Notes: generated by a model not told the origin, from the sequence alone. 13,649 bases of DNA from Syntrophomonas sp. UBA4807 (GCA_002402575.1 DHGD01000102.1:74319-87967); one strand, 5' to 3'; positions 1 to 7,222 are shown, numbered from the stretch's first letter. Translations and numbers: made by a program.

Positions 1-42
1 CTGCCCGGGTTGATGCTTCAGTTGTTTAAGATCAATTTTCAT
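1..42 (-). CDS. yceD: YceD/DUF177 family protein, N-terminal 14 codons only
   Basis: Only the first 14 codons are inside the window, reading MKIDLKQLKHQPGQ leftward and running off the left edge. This is a typical start for the DUF177/YceD family, which is linked to 23S rRNA/large-subunit accumulation and in Firmicutes normally sits just before rpmF and the fatty-acid genes. The ATG is preceded by an AGGGGTG ribosome binding site and by a strong promoter about 30 bp further upstream. Its position after ackA matches the common Firmicute order ackA-yceD-rpmF. The assignment rests on 14 residues plus gene order. Confidence 0.7.
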   Translation of the reverse strand, partial: MKIDLKQLKHQPGQ

Positions 43-69
43 CTTGCACCCCTAAAAAACACCAGATTA

Positions 70-99
70 ATTATATTCTTCACCGGTTAGTATTGTCAA
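70..99 (-). promoter_or_regulatory. Sigma-A promoter of the yceD transcription unit
   Basis: On the minus strand a perfect TTGACA (-35, 94-99) and a perfect TATAAT (-10, 70-75) are separated by 18 bp. Transcription would begin near 63, giving a leader of about 20 nt before the yceD ATG. With the ackA terminator just upstream, this makes yceD the first gene of its own unit. Confidence 0.75.
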
Positions 100-160
100 T
101 AAAGCCAGTAACTATATCCCCTGAGAGCCGCCACTGGGAAGTTCTCTTAACCAAAATTAA

Positions 161-184
161 AGAGGCGGGTTAATTCCCGCCTCT
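161..184 (-). terminator. Intrinsic terminator of pta-ackA
   Basis: A perfect 9-bp stem (AGAGGCGGG / CCCGCCTCT) with a 6-nt loop is followed on the minus strand by TTTAATTTT. It lies 17 bp beyond the ackA stop codon and separates ackA from yceD. Confidence 0.85.
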
Positions 185-201
185 TGCGATCGGATGCACT
201 A

Positions 202-1395
202 TTATTTAGTCAGTCTGTAGGTGTCTCGGGCGATAACCAATTCCTCATTGGTGGGGATGATGAAGATGCGCACCTGAGAATCTTCGGTGGCCACATCGAC
301 CGCTTTGCCGCGGACATTGTTTTTCTCTACATCCATTTTGATGCCCAAAGCTTCTAGATTGGCGCATATATTCTCGCGCATGCTGATGCCGTTTTCGCCT
401 ACCCCGGCGGTGAACACCAGGCAGTCGCAGCCGTTCAGCTTGGCAAAATAGTTGCCGATATAGCCCTGAATGGCGTTGTAATAAACATCAAGGGCGATCT
501 GGGCTCTGGCATTGCCAGCCTTGGCAGCTTCTTCTACGTCGCGCAGGTCATTGGATACGCCGGACAGTCCCAGCATACCTGATTTTTTATTGAAGTAATT
601 GTTGGCTTCAGCAGAATCCATGCCCAGTTTGTCCATCAAGAAGAACACGATAGCAGGGTCGATGTCACCGGAACGGGTTCCCATGACCAAGCCTTCCAAA
701 GGGGTGAAGCCCATGCTGGTTTCCACCACTTTGCCGTCCTTGATGGCTGCCATGCTGGCACCGTTGCCCAGATGCAGAGTGATGATCTTGCATTCTTCAT
801 AGGGCTTGCCCAGCATTTCTGCGGCGCGATGGGATACATAATAGTGAGAGGTGCCATGGAAGCCATACCTTCTGATGCGGAATTTCTCGTAAGCTTCATA
901 AGGAAGAGCGTACATATAGTTTTTAGGCTCCATGGTCTGATGGAAAGCGGTATCAAAAACTGCCACATGTTTAATATTAGGCATCAGCTTCTGGCAGGCT
1001 TCAATCCCCATCAGGTTGGGAGGATTATGTAACGGTGCGATATCGAAGCAGTCTCTTATTACTTTTCTGACGGCTTCATCAATGACCACGGAGTCAGCGA
1101 AATTCTCACCGCCATGAACCACGCGATGACCGGCGGCTCCGATTTCATTCATATCTTTTACTACGCCATATTCGGGATTGACCAGCACATCCAAAACCAG
1201 TTCCATACCAGCTGTGTGGTCGGGAAGATCCTTTTTGATAACAACCGCGTCTTTTCCCAAGGGTTTGTGTTCCAAGGTGCTGCCCGGAATCCCCACTCTA
1301 TCTACCAGCCCCACCGCCAAAACGGACTCGTCGGTCATATCAACGACTTGATATTTAATGGATGAACTACCGGCATTGACAACCAAAACCTTCAT
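202..1395 (-). CDS. ackA: Acetate kinase
   Basis: Makes ATP and acetate from acetyl phosphate and ADP in the cytoplasm, the last step of the Pta-AckA route from acetyl-CoA. The 397-residue product is full length for the family. Visible residues include the N-terminal NAGSSSIKYQ phosphate-binding motif (Asn7), Arg91 in GHRVVHGGE, Asp148 in VFDTAFHQT, His180 in GFHGTSH, the LHLGNGAS loop, Arg241 in GTRSGDIDP, TAGVGENG, and Glu384 in PTNEELVI. These match the catalytic and substrate residues known from the Methanosarcina enzyme. The ATG is preceded by a strong GAGGAGG site. It follows pta by about 80 bp in the same direction and is probably co-transcribed with it; a terminator lies just after the stop. 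In an anaerobe this is a substrate-level phosphorylation step; in reverse it would activate acetate. Confidence 0.98.
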   Translation of the reverse strand: MKVLVVNAGSSSIKYQVVDMTDESVLAVGLVDRVGIPGSTLEHKPLGKDAVVIKKDLPDHTAGMELVLDVLVNPEYGVVKDMNEIGAAGHRVVHGGENFADSVVIDEAVRKVIRDCFDIAPLHNPPNLMGIEACQKLMPNIKHVAVFDTAFHQTMEPKNYMYALPYEAYEKFRIRRYGFHGTSHYYVSHRAAEMLGKPYEECKIITLHLGNGASMAAIKDGKVVETSMGFTPLEGLVMGTRSGDIDPAIVFFLMDKLGMDSAEANNYFNKKSGMLGLSGVSNDLRDVEEAAKAGNARAQIALDVYYNAIQGYIGNYFAKLNGCDCLVFTAGVGENGISMRENICANLEALGIKMDVEKNNVRGKAVDVATEDSQVRIFIIPTNEELVIARDTYRLTK

Positions 1396-1475
1396 TAGAT
1401 TCCTACCTCCTCAATTTCTTCAAAATTCCCTCTGTTATGTTTGACCCCCGACGGGGATGCAAAAAAGTAAACCGG

Positions 1476-2468
1476 TTATGCACGCAATGCGGTCATGGCG
1501 ACCACATTGACGATGTCCTCTACGCTACAGCCTCTGGAAAGATCGTTGACGGGTTTGTCCATACCCTGCAGAATAGGACCGATAGCTTCAGCTTTAGCCA
1601 GACGCTGCACCAGCTTGTAACCGATGTTGCCTGCCTGTATGTCGGGAAATATCAAGACGTTGCAGTTGCCGGCGATATCGCTGCCGGGTGCTTTGGAAGC
1701 TCCCACACTGGGAACAATGGCGGCATCCAACTGGAATTCACCATCCACTTTAATGTCCGGAAAGTTCGCTTTAGCGATCTTGGTAGCTTCAACCACTTTG
1801 TCTACCAATTGGTGGCTGGCGCTGCCCTTAGTGGAGAATGACAGCATACCCACTTTGGGGTCTTTCATGCCGCATACATTGATGGCCGTTTCCACGGATG
1901 CCTTGGCAAACTCGGCCAGCTGCTGGGCTGAAGGGTCAATGGTGACGGCACAGTCGGCAAATACGAACAGGCCGTCTTCACCGTAGTCCTTATTGGGGCA
2001 AATCATGATAAATGATCCGGAAACCGCTGAAATCCCAGGGGAAGTCTTGATAATCTGCAATGCCGGGCGCAGCACATTGCCGGTGGTGTTTTCAGCCCCG
2101 GCTACCTCGCCGTCGGCCTTGCCCATTTTAACCATCATGGATGCGAAGAACAGCGGGTCCTTCATGGTGTCTCTGGCTTTGTCCAGAGTGATACCTTTGT
2201 CCTTGCGCATCTCGTAGAAAGCCTGCACAAAATCATCCATCAAAGGTGTGGTGGCCAAATTGATGATTTCCGCTCCAGACAAATCGGCTCCGATCGTGCT
2301 TGCTAACCCCCTGATCGCGCTTTCATCACCCAACAGAATCGGGTTGGCAATCTTGTTGTCCACAATTGCCCTGACAGCTTTAAGGGTTCTCTCTTCGGTA
2401 CCCTCGGGAAGAACTATGGTTTTCCCCTTAGTAGCTGCCTTTTCTCTAATTTGCGCTAATAAACTCAT
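1476..2468 (-). CDS. pta: Phosphate acetyltransferase (phosphotransacetylase)
   Basis: Interconverts acetyl-CoA plus phosphate with acetyl phosphate plus CoA, supplying AckA downstream. The 330-residue product is the short single-domain form, without the N-terminal regulatory extension of the enterobacterial enzyme. Family signatures include LPEGTEERTLKA near the N-terminus, the FSTKGSA segment, and the C-terminal NVLIFPDIQAGNIGYKL block that lines the active site. I chose the ATG that starts MSLLAQ, because GGGAGGG lies 6-8 nt before it; an in-frame start five codons upstream would place this ribosome binding site inside the gene. It is transcribed with ackA and diverges from tmcAL. Confidence 0.97.
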   Translation of the reverse strand: MSLLAQIREKAATKGKTIVLPEGTEERTLKAVRAIVDNKIANPILLGDESAIRGLASTIGADLSGAEIINLATTPLMDDFVQAFYEMRKDKGITLDKARDTMKDPLFFASMMVKMGKADGEVAGAENTTGNVLRPALQIIKTSPGISAVSGSFIMICPNKDYGEDGLFVFADCAVTIDPSAQQLAEFAKASVETAINVCGMKDPKVGMLSFSTKGSASHQLVDKVVEATKIAKANFPDIKVDGEFQLDAAIVPSVGASKAPGSDIAGNCNVLIFPDIQAGNIGYKLVQRLAKAEAIGPILQGMDKPVNDLSRGCSVEDIVNVVAMTALRA

Positions 2469-2532
2469 CCTTTTCCCTCCCAATTTTTCTAAAACATTCT
2501 ACTTTGTAGCAAACTTCACAATTATGGTTCTA

Positions 2533-2541
2533 ATTCTAGCA
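2533..2541 (-). promoter_or_regulatory. Candidate extended -10 promoter for pta-ackA
   Basis: The minus strand carries TGCTAGAAT, an extended -10 (TGn plus a 5/6 match to TATAAT), about 65 bp before the pta start. No good -35 is visible 17 bp upstream. Predicted leader is roughly 57 nt. Tentative. Confidence 0.35.
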
Positions 2542-2559
2542 TAAATAGCGTAGAGCGTG

Positions 2560-2565
2560 TATAAT
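2560..2565 (+). promoter_or_regulatory. Candidate -10 element for tmcAL
   Basis: A perfect TATAAT lies 37 bp before the tmcAL ATG, which suits a leader of about 30 nt. The expected -35 position is weak (TAGCAT at 17 bp spacing), so an activator or a weak promoter is possible. It lies within about 20 bp of the candidate pta promoter on the other strand. Confidence 0.4.
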
Positions 2566-2602
2566 TATTGGCACCATTGACACATTCCAAGGAGTCAGGA
2601 AC

Positions 2603-3853
2603 ATGAGCCTGGTCGGAATCGTCGCCGAATTCAATCCTTTCCACAACGGGCACCGCTGGCTGGTGAACGAAATTCGTCATCGGCTACAGCCGGAGGCAGT
2701 CGTGTGCGTTATGAGCGGCCCCTTTGTACAGCGCGGCGAACCCGCCATCTGTGACAAATGGTCGCGCACCCGTATGGCTCTGGCCGGAGGCGTCGACTTG
2801 GTACTGGAACTGCCTTTTTGCTTTGCAGCCCGCAGCGCCTACTATTTTGCCCAGGGAGCCTTGCTCACTCTGCAAAAGGCGGGGGCTGATTATGTGGCCT
2901 TTGGCAGTGAGACCGGCGACCTTACGCCCCTGTCGGAAATAGCCCGTTTATTGACTCATGAGACAGCGGCTTTCCAACAAGAACTGAAATCCAGCCTGGC
3001 AAAAGGCCTGAGCTATCCGGCGGCCCGGGCTGATGCCATAAAAGCCGTAATAGGCGATAACAGCCCTGAAATTACCCAGCTTTTGTCCAGTCCCAACAAT
3101 ATCCTGGGGATCGAATATTTGCACGTCATCAGGAAACTGGGCCTGAACTTGAAACCCTTCACAATAGCGCGCCGAGGGGCCGGCTACCATGATTCAGAGA
3201 TGAATGAACTGGCCAGCGCCACCGCCATACGCCAGGCAATATATCAGGGGCGCATTGACCGGCTTCCATGCGGTTTGCCCGAGTCCAGCTTACATATCCT
3301 CCAGGAGGAGATCAGTTCAGGACGTGCCCCAACACTGCTTGATGGTCTGGAATCAGCATTGCTCAGTCAACTTCGCCTGGTCTCCGCCGAGAGCCTCCAG
3401 GGTATTTATGAAATAAGCGAGGGCCTGGAAAACCGTTTTCTTCTGGCTGCACAGCAGAGCGGTACCCTGGCCGCATTGCGCGGCACAATAAAGAGCAAAC
3501 GATATAACCTTACCAGAGTCAACCGCATGCTCCTGTACTCACTATTTTCTGTTTCAAAGAGCCAAATGGCCCGGTTTGACAAGGCTGGGCCGCAGTATAT
3601 ACGTCTGTTAGGGTTTTCGTCACAAGGACGTAAAATCCTGCAAAAAGTCAAAATTAATTCAGGGCTGCCGGTACTGTCAACCGGCAGCCAGGTAGCTGCT
3701 GTGCTCAAAAATCCTGTGGAAAATATCGGGCGGGAGATGCTGGCCTTGGATGTGAAAGCCTCTGACATTTTCAGCTTGTTGTCTCCCCATCCCCTACATC
3801 GTCAGGGCGGACAGGATTATTACCGGCAAGTGGTTGAATCAGGGCCGCTGTGA
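2603..3853 (+). CDS. tmcAL: tRNA(Met) cytidine acetate ligase (YlbM family)
   Basis: Forms N4-acetylcytidine at the wobble position of elongator tRNA-Met, using ATP and free acetate through an acetyl-adenylate; this is the role established for the Bacillus subtilis homologue. The 416-residue product starts with GIVAEFNPFHNGH, the HxGH nucleotidyltransferase signature (residues 14-17). It also has the family segments MSGPFVQRGEPA, YVAFGSETGD, SSPNNILGIEYL, the SATAIR motif, and a C-terminal KRYNLTRVNRMLL stretch. AAGGAG stands 8 nt before the ATG. It is transcribed away from pta-ackA, the enzymes that make acetate. Its last 15 bp overlap the end of the convergent patatin gene. In many Firmicutes it is likewise near ylbJ and ackA. 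Older annotations call this family a hypothetical nucleotidyltransferase. Confidence 0.93.
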   Translation: MSLVGIVAEFNPFHNGHRWLVNEIRHRLQPEAVVCVMSGPFVQRGEPAICDKWSRTRMALAGGVDLVLELPFCFAARSAYYFAQGALLTLQKAGADYVAFGSETGDLTPLSEIARLLTHETAAFQQELKSSLAKGLSYPAARADAIKAVIGDNSPEITQLLSSPNNILGIEYLHVIRKLGLNLKPFTIARRGAGYHDSEMNELASATAIRQAIYQGRIDRLPCGLPESSLHILQEEISSGRAPTLLDGLESALLSQLRLVSAESLQGIYEISEGLENRFLLAAQQSGTLAALRGTIKSKRYNLTRVNRMLLYSLFSVSKSQMARFDKAGPQYIRLLGFSSQGRKILQKVKINSGLPVLSTGSQVAAVLKNPVENIGREMLALDVKASDIFSLLSPHPLHRQGGQDYYRQVVESGPL

Positions 3854-4627
3854 TGGGGGCAGTTTAGAATAGATCTGTTCCAGGCTTTGCTCTGCGGCCT
3901 GGCGCCCCAGTGCTATTATCTGCGCTGCCTTGTCAAAGGCGCGCGGCGAAAAGCCCCCCACCTGGGGTTGAATCAAGACATCGCTCATTCCTTTTACATG
4001 TTCGAACTGGCCTTTTTGCATGATATCCAGTGAGGTGATGATCACATCCAGAGTGTTGCGGATGTTGATTTCCTTGCCGCCGCCAAACATGACGTCTACG
4101 GCGATAACCATATCAGCGCCGCGCTCTCTTGCCACTTTAACCGGCAGTCGGTCGGTCACCGCACCATCCACCAGTATCATGTCCCCTTTTTTCACCGGGG
4201 AAAATACGCCCGGTACCGATACACTGGCCCGTATAGCATCCGCAACCGGTCCGGAATCCAATACCACGCTATCTCCCGAAATGAGATCGGTGGCCATCAT
4301 ATGCAGCGGTAAAAGGGTTTCTGCGAAGGTCTTCTTTTTGGTTAACAGGCTCAGGAGGGCATCCATCTTCTTGCCTGCTATAAAGCCCATACGCGGCAGG
4401 CGGACATCGAAGAACACCCTCAAATCCATGTTATCGATCATTTTGCCCAGCATCACCATATCCGTCCCGCAGGCGTACAAGCCTCCCACCATGGCGCCCA
4501 TACTGCTGCCCACGATGAGATCAAAGGGAATACTATTCTCCACCAGCACCTGTAAGACTCCGATATGAGCCAGGCCGCGCGCGCTGCCCGCTCCTAAGAC
4601 CAATGCGATTTTGGGTGAAGGGTCCAT
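3839..4627 (-). CDS. Patatin-like phospholipase/esterase (RssA-type)
   Basis: Predicted cytoplasmic serine hydrolase of the bacterial patatin family, about 262 residues. The Ser-Asp dyad parts are visible: the oxyanion-hole glycine motif GAGSARG (residues 12-18), the nucleophile elbow GSSMG with Ser42, and the VDGA motif with Asp154. The substrate cannot be told from sequence; phospholipid or another acyl ester is likely for the family. The ATG starting MDPSPK was chosen because a perfect AAGGAGG lies 6 nt upstream; the upstream in-frame extension lacks a ribosome binding site. It diverges from spoVV and converges on tmcAL with a 15-bp overlap. Homologues are often found beside ylbJ in Clostridia, so a role in membrane lipid handling is conceivable, but that is an inference. 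Confidence 0.88.
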   Translation of the reverse strand: MDPSPKIALVLGAGSARGLAHIGVLQVLVENSIPFDLIVGSSMGAMVGGLYACGTDMVMLGKMIDNMDLRVFFDVRLPRMGFIAGKKMDALLSLLTKKKTFAETLLPLHMMATDLISGDSVVLDSGPVADAIRASVSVPGVFSPVKKGDMILVDGAVTDRLPVKVARERGADMVIAVDVMFGGGKEINIRNTLDVIITSLDIMQKGQFEHVKGMSDVLIQPQVGGFSPRAFDKAAQIIALGRQAAEQSLEQIYSKLPPSQRP

Positions 4628-4697
4628 ACTAAACCTCCTTAAGATGCCGTGGAAGGCATTTATAGACCGGCTAATGCTTCTAAACCCAGCCACTATC

Positions 4698-4727
4698 AAC
4701 ATATATTGAAACTGGAAACATTGTCAA
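4698..4727 (-). promoter_or_regulatory. Candidate sigma-A promoter for the patatin gene
   Basis: The minus strand has a perfect TTGACA (4722-4727) and, 18 bp on, TATGTT (4698-4703), a 4/6 -10 match that keeps the key first TA and last T. Predicted leader is about 64 nt. The element overlaps the upstream region of spoVV on the other strand. Confidence 0.5.
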
Positions 4728-4746
4728 GTTGAGGGGGAAGGCCGAT

Positions 4747-5928
4747 TTGCGCAAGACCATGCTGCTTATGCCTCAGTTCTGGCTCTTGACAGGCTTTACG
4801 GTATTATTGGTTTTCATGGTGGCGCAGCCTAGCGCCGCAGTCAACGCGGCAGGCGCCGGATTGCGTTTGTGGGCTATGATCGTAGTCCCGGCCCTGTTGC
4901 CCTTTTTTATAGTCTCAGAGTTGCTGGTCAGTATGGGTGTGGTGAGATTTCTGGGAGTCTTGTTGGAACCGGTAATGCAGCCCATCTTTCGCCTTCCCGG
5001 ATGCAGTTCTCTGGTGGTCGCCATGGGCTTCACCTCCGGATTTCCCATCGGGGCCATATTAACCCGCCGCCTGTTCGAAGAGGGTCTGCTCAATGGTGAT
5101 GAAGCCGAACGGCTGGCAGCGTTCACCAACAACTCCAGCCCACTTTTTATACTCGGAGCGGTGGGAATGGGAATGTTCGGTTCCGCCAGGCTGGGCTGGC
5201 TTTTAGCCATATCCCATTATTCAGCTAATCTGGCGGTGGGTGTGCTTGGCCGCTTTAAAGCCCCAGCGGCAAACAGTGCCGTCAAAATCAGCGGGGGACG
5301 TTGGCAGGCGGCCAATACTGAACTGTCAGTATCGCTGGACAAGGAGGACTTCGCCAGGCGCTTGGCTGACGCCATCGCCAAGAGTATAGCTAATATTTTA
5401 GCTATAGGGGGGTATATCCTGATTTTCTCGGTAATCACTACCATGCTTTCAGATTGGGGGCTAATGGAGCTGATAACCAGGTTAATCCAGGGTTTGTTTA
5501 CTGCTGGGGGGCTTTCCTATCAAGTTGCTTACGGTGCGGGCATGGGTTTATTCGAAATCACCCTGGGCTGCAATACCATAGCCCATGCGAGTGATGCCCC
5601 GTTATTGCAGCAACTGGCCGCTGTCAGCGCCGTCCTGGCATTAAGCGGCTTATGCGTCATTACCCAGGTGATGGGCGTAATGGTGGGAACCCCGATGCGC
5701 CTCGGCTTTTATCTCAAAGCCCGGCTGTGGCAGGCACTGATCGCTGTTTCCATTACCCTTATAGGCTACGGATGGGCGTTCGCCTCGGCTCCAGCCGCCC
5801 ACACCTTCCTTTTGCCCAGCCCGCTTTACACCATCCACGCCTGGCGCTGGTCTTGGTATTGCTTGAGCGCTGCAGCCATAATCATCATGCTCATGCTGGC
5901 CGCGGCTTTGGTGATACGCCGGGATTAA
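4747..5928 (+). CDS. spoVV: Sporulation integral membrane protein YlbJ / SpoVV, dipicolinate transporter
   Basis: Multi-spanning membrane protein of the YlbJ family. In Bacillus, SpoVV sits in the outer forespore membrane and moves dipicolinic acid from the mother cell toward the developing spore. Here it is about 393 residues with many hydrophobic segments and two related nucleoside-recognition (Gate) type halves; conserved family pieces include LRLWAMIVVPALLPFFI, the GFTSGFPIGA glycine/proline loop, TNNSSPLFILGAVG, and a second-half GLFEITLGC. I chose TTG at 4747 because AGGGGGAAGG lies just before it; ATG at 4759 is the alternative (four codons shorter). A start at TTG 4729 has no ribosome binding site. 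It should be under mother-cell sigma-E; CATATATT at 4700-4707 resembles a sigma-E -35, but I see no convincing -10. The stop overlaps the convergent coiled-coil gene by 3-4 bp. Confidence 0.9.
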   Translation: MRKTMLLMPQFWLLTGFTVLLVFMVAQPSAAVNAAGAGLRLWAMIVVPALLPFFIVSELLVSMGVVRFLGVLLEPVMQPIFRLPGCSSLVVAMGFTSGFPIGAILTRRLFEEGLLNGDEAERLAAFTNNSSPLFILGAVGMGMFGSARLGWLLAISHYSANLAVGVLGRFKAPAANSAVKISGGRWQAANTELSVSLDKEDFARRLADAIAKSIANILAIGGYILIFSVITTMLSDWGLMELITRLIQGLFTAGGLSYQVAYGAGMGLFEITLGCNTIAHASDAPLLQQLAAVSAVLALSGLCVITQVMGVMVGTPMRLGFYLKARLWQALIAVSITLIGYGWAFASAPAAHTFLLPSPLYTIHAWRWSWYCLSAAAIIIMLMLAAALVIRRD

Positions 5929-6389
5929 AGCTCGTTTTCCATGTCCAGGCGAATTTCTTCTTTGCCTTTTGTAATGTTTTCCAGGCCTTTGCGGAGAACG
6001 ATTTCCATGTGACTTAAAACACTTTCGGCGTATTGATTGGCTTCAGTCCTTATTTCACGGGCTATCTCTTCAGCCTTAGCCAGGATTTCCTCCGACATGC
6101 GCAAGGCATTCTTGGTGATTTCGCTGTCATCCATCATTCGCGCTACTCTGTCGCGGGACTGTTCTAAATATTCATCGGCCTGCCCGCAGGCCTCTTTAAT
6201 AATCCTCTGTTTTTCAGAAATTATCAGCCGGGCGGTCTCCAGCTCCTCTGGCAATACCGCCCGCAACCGATCCACCCGGTCCAATAAAATATCACTCTCG
6301 ACCACTACTTTGGTGTTGGAAAAAGGCATTTTTTTGGATTCTTTCACCAATACCTCAAGTTCGTCTAAAATCTTAAAAATCTCCATCAT
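5925..6389 (-). CDS. Coiled-coil protein of unknown function (V-ATPase subunit-like helix)
   Basis: A 154-residue, charged, almost wholly helical protein with heptad-like patterns over most of its length (roughly residues 45-150), no cysteines apart from one near residue 67, and no membrane segment or signal peptide. Such proteins are often labelled ATPase or ATP synthase subunit B/H-like on helix composition alone; there is no real evidence for ATP synthase function here. Comparable genes in Clostridia lie in the rsmD-coaD-ylbJ interval. It starts at an ATGATG with AGGAGG 8 nt upstream, 14 bp after rsmD, so the two are probably one operon. Its stop overlaps that of spoVV. Function unknown; a scaffold or cell-envelope/sporulation role would be guesswork. 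Confidence 0.82.
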   Translation of the reverse strand: MMEIFKILDELEVLVKESKKMPFSNTKVVVESDILLDRVDRLRAVLPEELETARLIISEKQRIIKEACGQADEYLEQSRDRVARMMDDSEITKNALRMSEEILAKAEEIAREIRTEANQYAESVLSHMEIVLRKGLENITKGKEEIRLDMENEL

Positions 6390-6403
6390 AGCATATGCCT
6401 CCT

Positions 6404-6961
6404 CTAAGACATCACTGAATAATAATGCATGGCAGACTCCCCGTAATAATTATGTCGATACCGGGTTAAACGGCTCATAGTATCCGGAAGTTCCTTGTAT
6501 CGGCGCGTTCTTATGATAATTGATCCCTGTGGCTTAAGAATATCCACCTTATCTAATTTTTCCATCACATCCATAAAAATCCCTTCAACGGTGAAGGGAG
6601 GATCAATATATATATAGTCAAATTTGGCGCCATTTTTATGCAGGATATTCACCGCCCGTAATACATCATTGCAGTACACCTCATAATCGTCTATGAAATT
6701 GCAGTTATCGAGGTTTTCGTAGATTATTCGCACTGCTGCCGGGTTGTTGTCAATAAAAAACACTTCTGCAGCGCCGCGGCTCAAAGCCTCTATGCCCACG
6801 CTACCGCTGCCGGAAAAAAGATCCAGAAAATGGGCATCCTGAATATTGGGGCCAATCACATTGAACAAAGCCTCTTTTATCATGTCGGTTATAGGTCTGG
6901 TTTCTTTGCCAGATGGCGCTTTGAGCCGTTTTCCCTTGGCAGATCCGGCTATAACTCGCAC
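6404..6961 (-). CDS. rsmD: 16S rRNA (guanine966-N2)-methyltransferase
   Basis: Methylates G966 of 16S rRNA in the small subunit using S-adenosylmethionine. The 185-residue product has the family start MRVIAGSAKGKRL, the RPITD segment, SAM motif I FLDLFSGSGSVGIEALSRGA (about residues 46-64), and the catalytic DPPF (120-123) of amino-group methyltransferases. I chose the GTG start because AGGAAGGAAGG lies 5 nt before it and the protein then begins exactly as RsmD proteins do; a TTG nine codons upstream would swallow that site. It is the first gene of a two-gene unit with the coiled-coil protein. In many Firmicutes coaD follows directly, but not here. Confidence 0.95.
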   Translation of the reverse strand: MRVIAGSAKGKRLKAPSGKETRPITDMIKEALFNVIGPNIQDAHFLDLFSGSGSVGIEALSRGAAEVFFIDNNPAAVRIIYENLDNCNFIDDYEVYCNDVLRAVNILHKNGAKFDYIYIDPPFTVEGIFMDVMEKLDKVDILKPQGSIIIRTRRYKELPDTMSRLTRYRHNYYGESAMHYYSVMS

Positions 6962-7015
6962 TATTGCCTTCCTTCCTGACTGCTTCAACCTTAAAGGGCT
7001 ATATTATTGTCATCT

Positions 7016-7024
7016 ATTGTAGCA
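7016..7024 (-). promoter_or_regulatory. Extended -10 promoter for rsmD
   Basis: The minus strand reads TGCTACAAT, an extended -10 with 5/6 match, about 50 nt before the rsmD GTG. Upstream is a run of A6/T6 tracts that could act as an UP element, while the -35 itself is poor. Confidence 0.45.
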
Positions 7025-7080
7025 TAAAAAATTTTTTAAAAATATTGTATATATTCCTATTTAAGAGGCAAAGATATCAA

Positions 7081-7100
7081 TACCAGATTAAAGTCTGGTA
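7081..7100. repeat. Short inverted repeat in the rsmD-gpr gap
   Basis: A perfect 7-bp inverted repeat (TACCAGA / TCTGGTA) with a 6-nt spacer. There is no T-run to make it a terminator. It may be a protein-binding site or the middle hairpin of a short transcript; nothing decides between these. Confidence 0.4.
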
Positions 7101-7142
7101 AACAAACCCTCCCCAACAACTTTACAAAATTCTCCTCTCCCC

Positions 7143-7174
7143 AAAATGGCGACGCAAGTCGCCATTTTAATTTT
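7143..7174 (+). terminator. Terminator-like hairpin with GNRA loop upstream of gpr
   Basis: A perfect 11-bp stem (AAAATGGCGAC / GTCGCCATTTT) closed by a GCAA tetraloop, followed on the plus strand by AATTTT. It has the A-tract/T-tract form of an intrinsic terminator. However, it lies between divergent genes (rsmD leftward, gpr rightward), so no annotated gene needs it. The rest of this 260-bp gap is AT-rich with no ORF I can support. Confidence 0.6.
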
Positions 7175-7176
7175 GA

Positions 7177-7205
7177 GTATATTCTTCCATTGGTGGTGCA
7201 GACTA
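7177..7205 (+). promoter_or_regulatory. Forespore sigma-G (sigma-F) type promoter of gpr
   Basis: GTATA (7177-7181) fits the sigma-G -35 pattern GHATR, and CAGACTA (7199-7205), 17 bp on, fits the -10 pattern CATnnTA with one change. gpr is a known forespore gene. The same arrangement with the same CAG variation precedes the SASP gene nearby. The predicted start is only about 11-12 nt before the GTG, so the leader would be very short, which lowers confidence. Confidence 0.5.
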
Positions 7206-7222
7206 ACTGTTGAGGTGATAGT

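Noticed and set aside
1445..1456. CCCC/GGGG mini-hairpin between pta and ackA
   Set aside because: Only 4 bp with no T-run; too weak for a terminator or processing site call.
1437..1841. 134-codon plus-strand frame opposite the end of pta
   Set aside because: Antisense to conserved pta sequence, no recognisable family and no ribosome binding site.
2576..2581. TTGACA just before tmcAL
   Set aside because: A perfect -35 hexamer, but a -10 at 17 bp would fall on the tmcAL start codon and no TATAAT-like sequence is there.
4020..4568. 182-codon open frame on the plus strand opposite the patatin gene
   Set aside because: It is an antisense shadow: serine/threonine/isoleucine-rich translation, no ribosome binding site, while the opposite strand has clear patatin motifs.
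4700..4726. Sigma-E promoter for spoVV
   Set aside because: CATATATT resembles a sigma-E -35, but the best downstream CATTGTCA is at 11 bp spacing, too short, and matches the -10 poorly.
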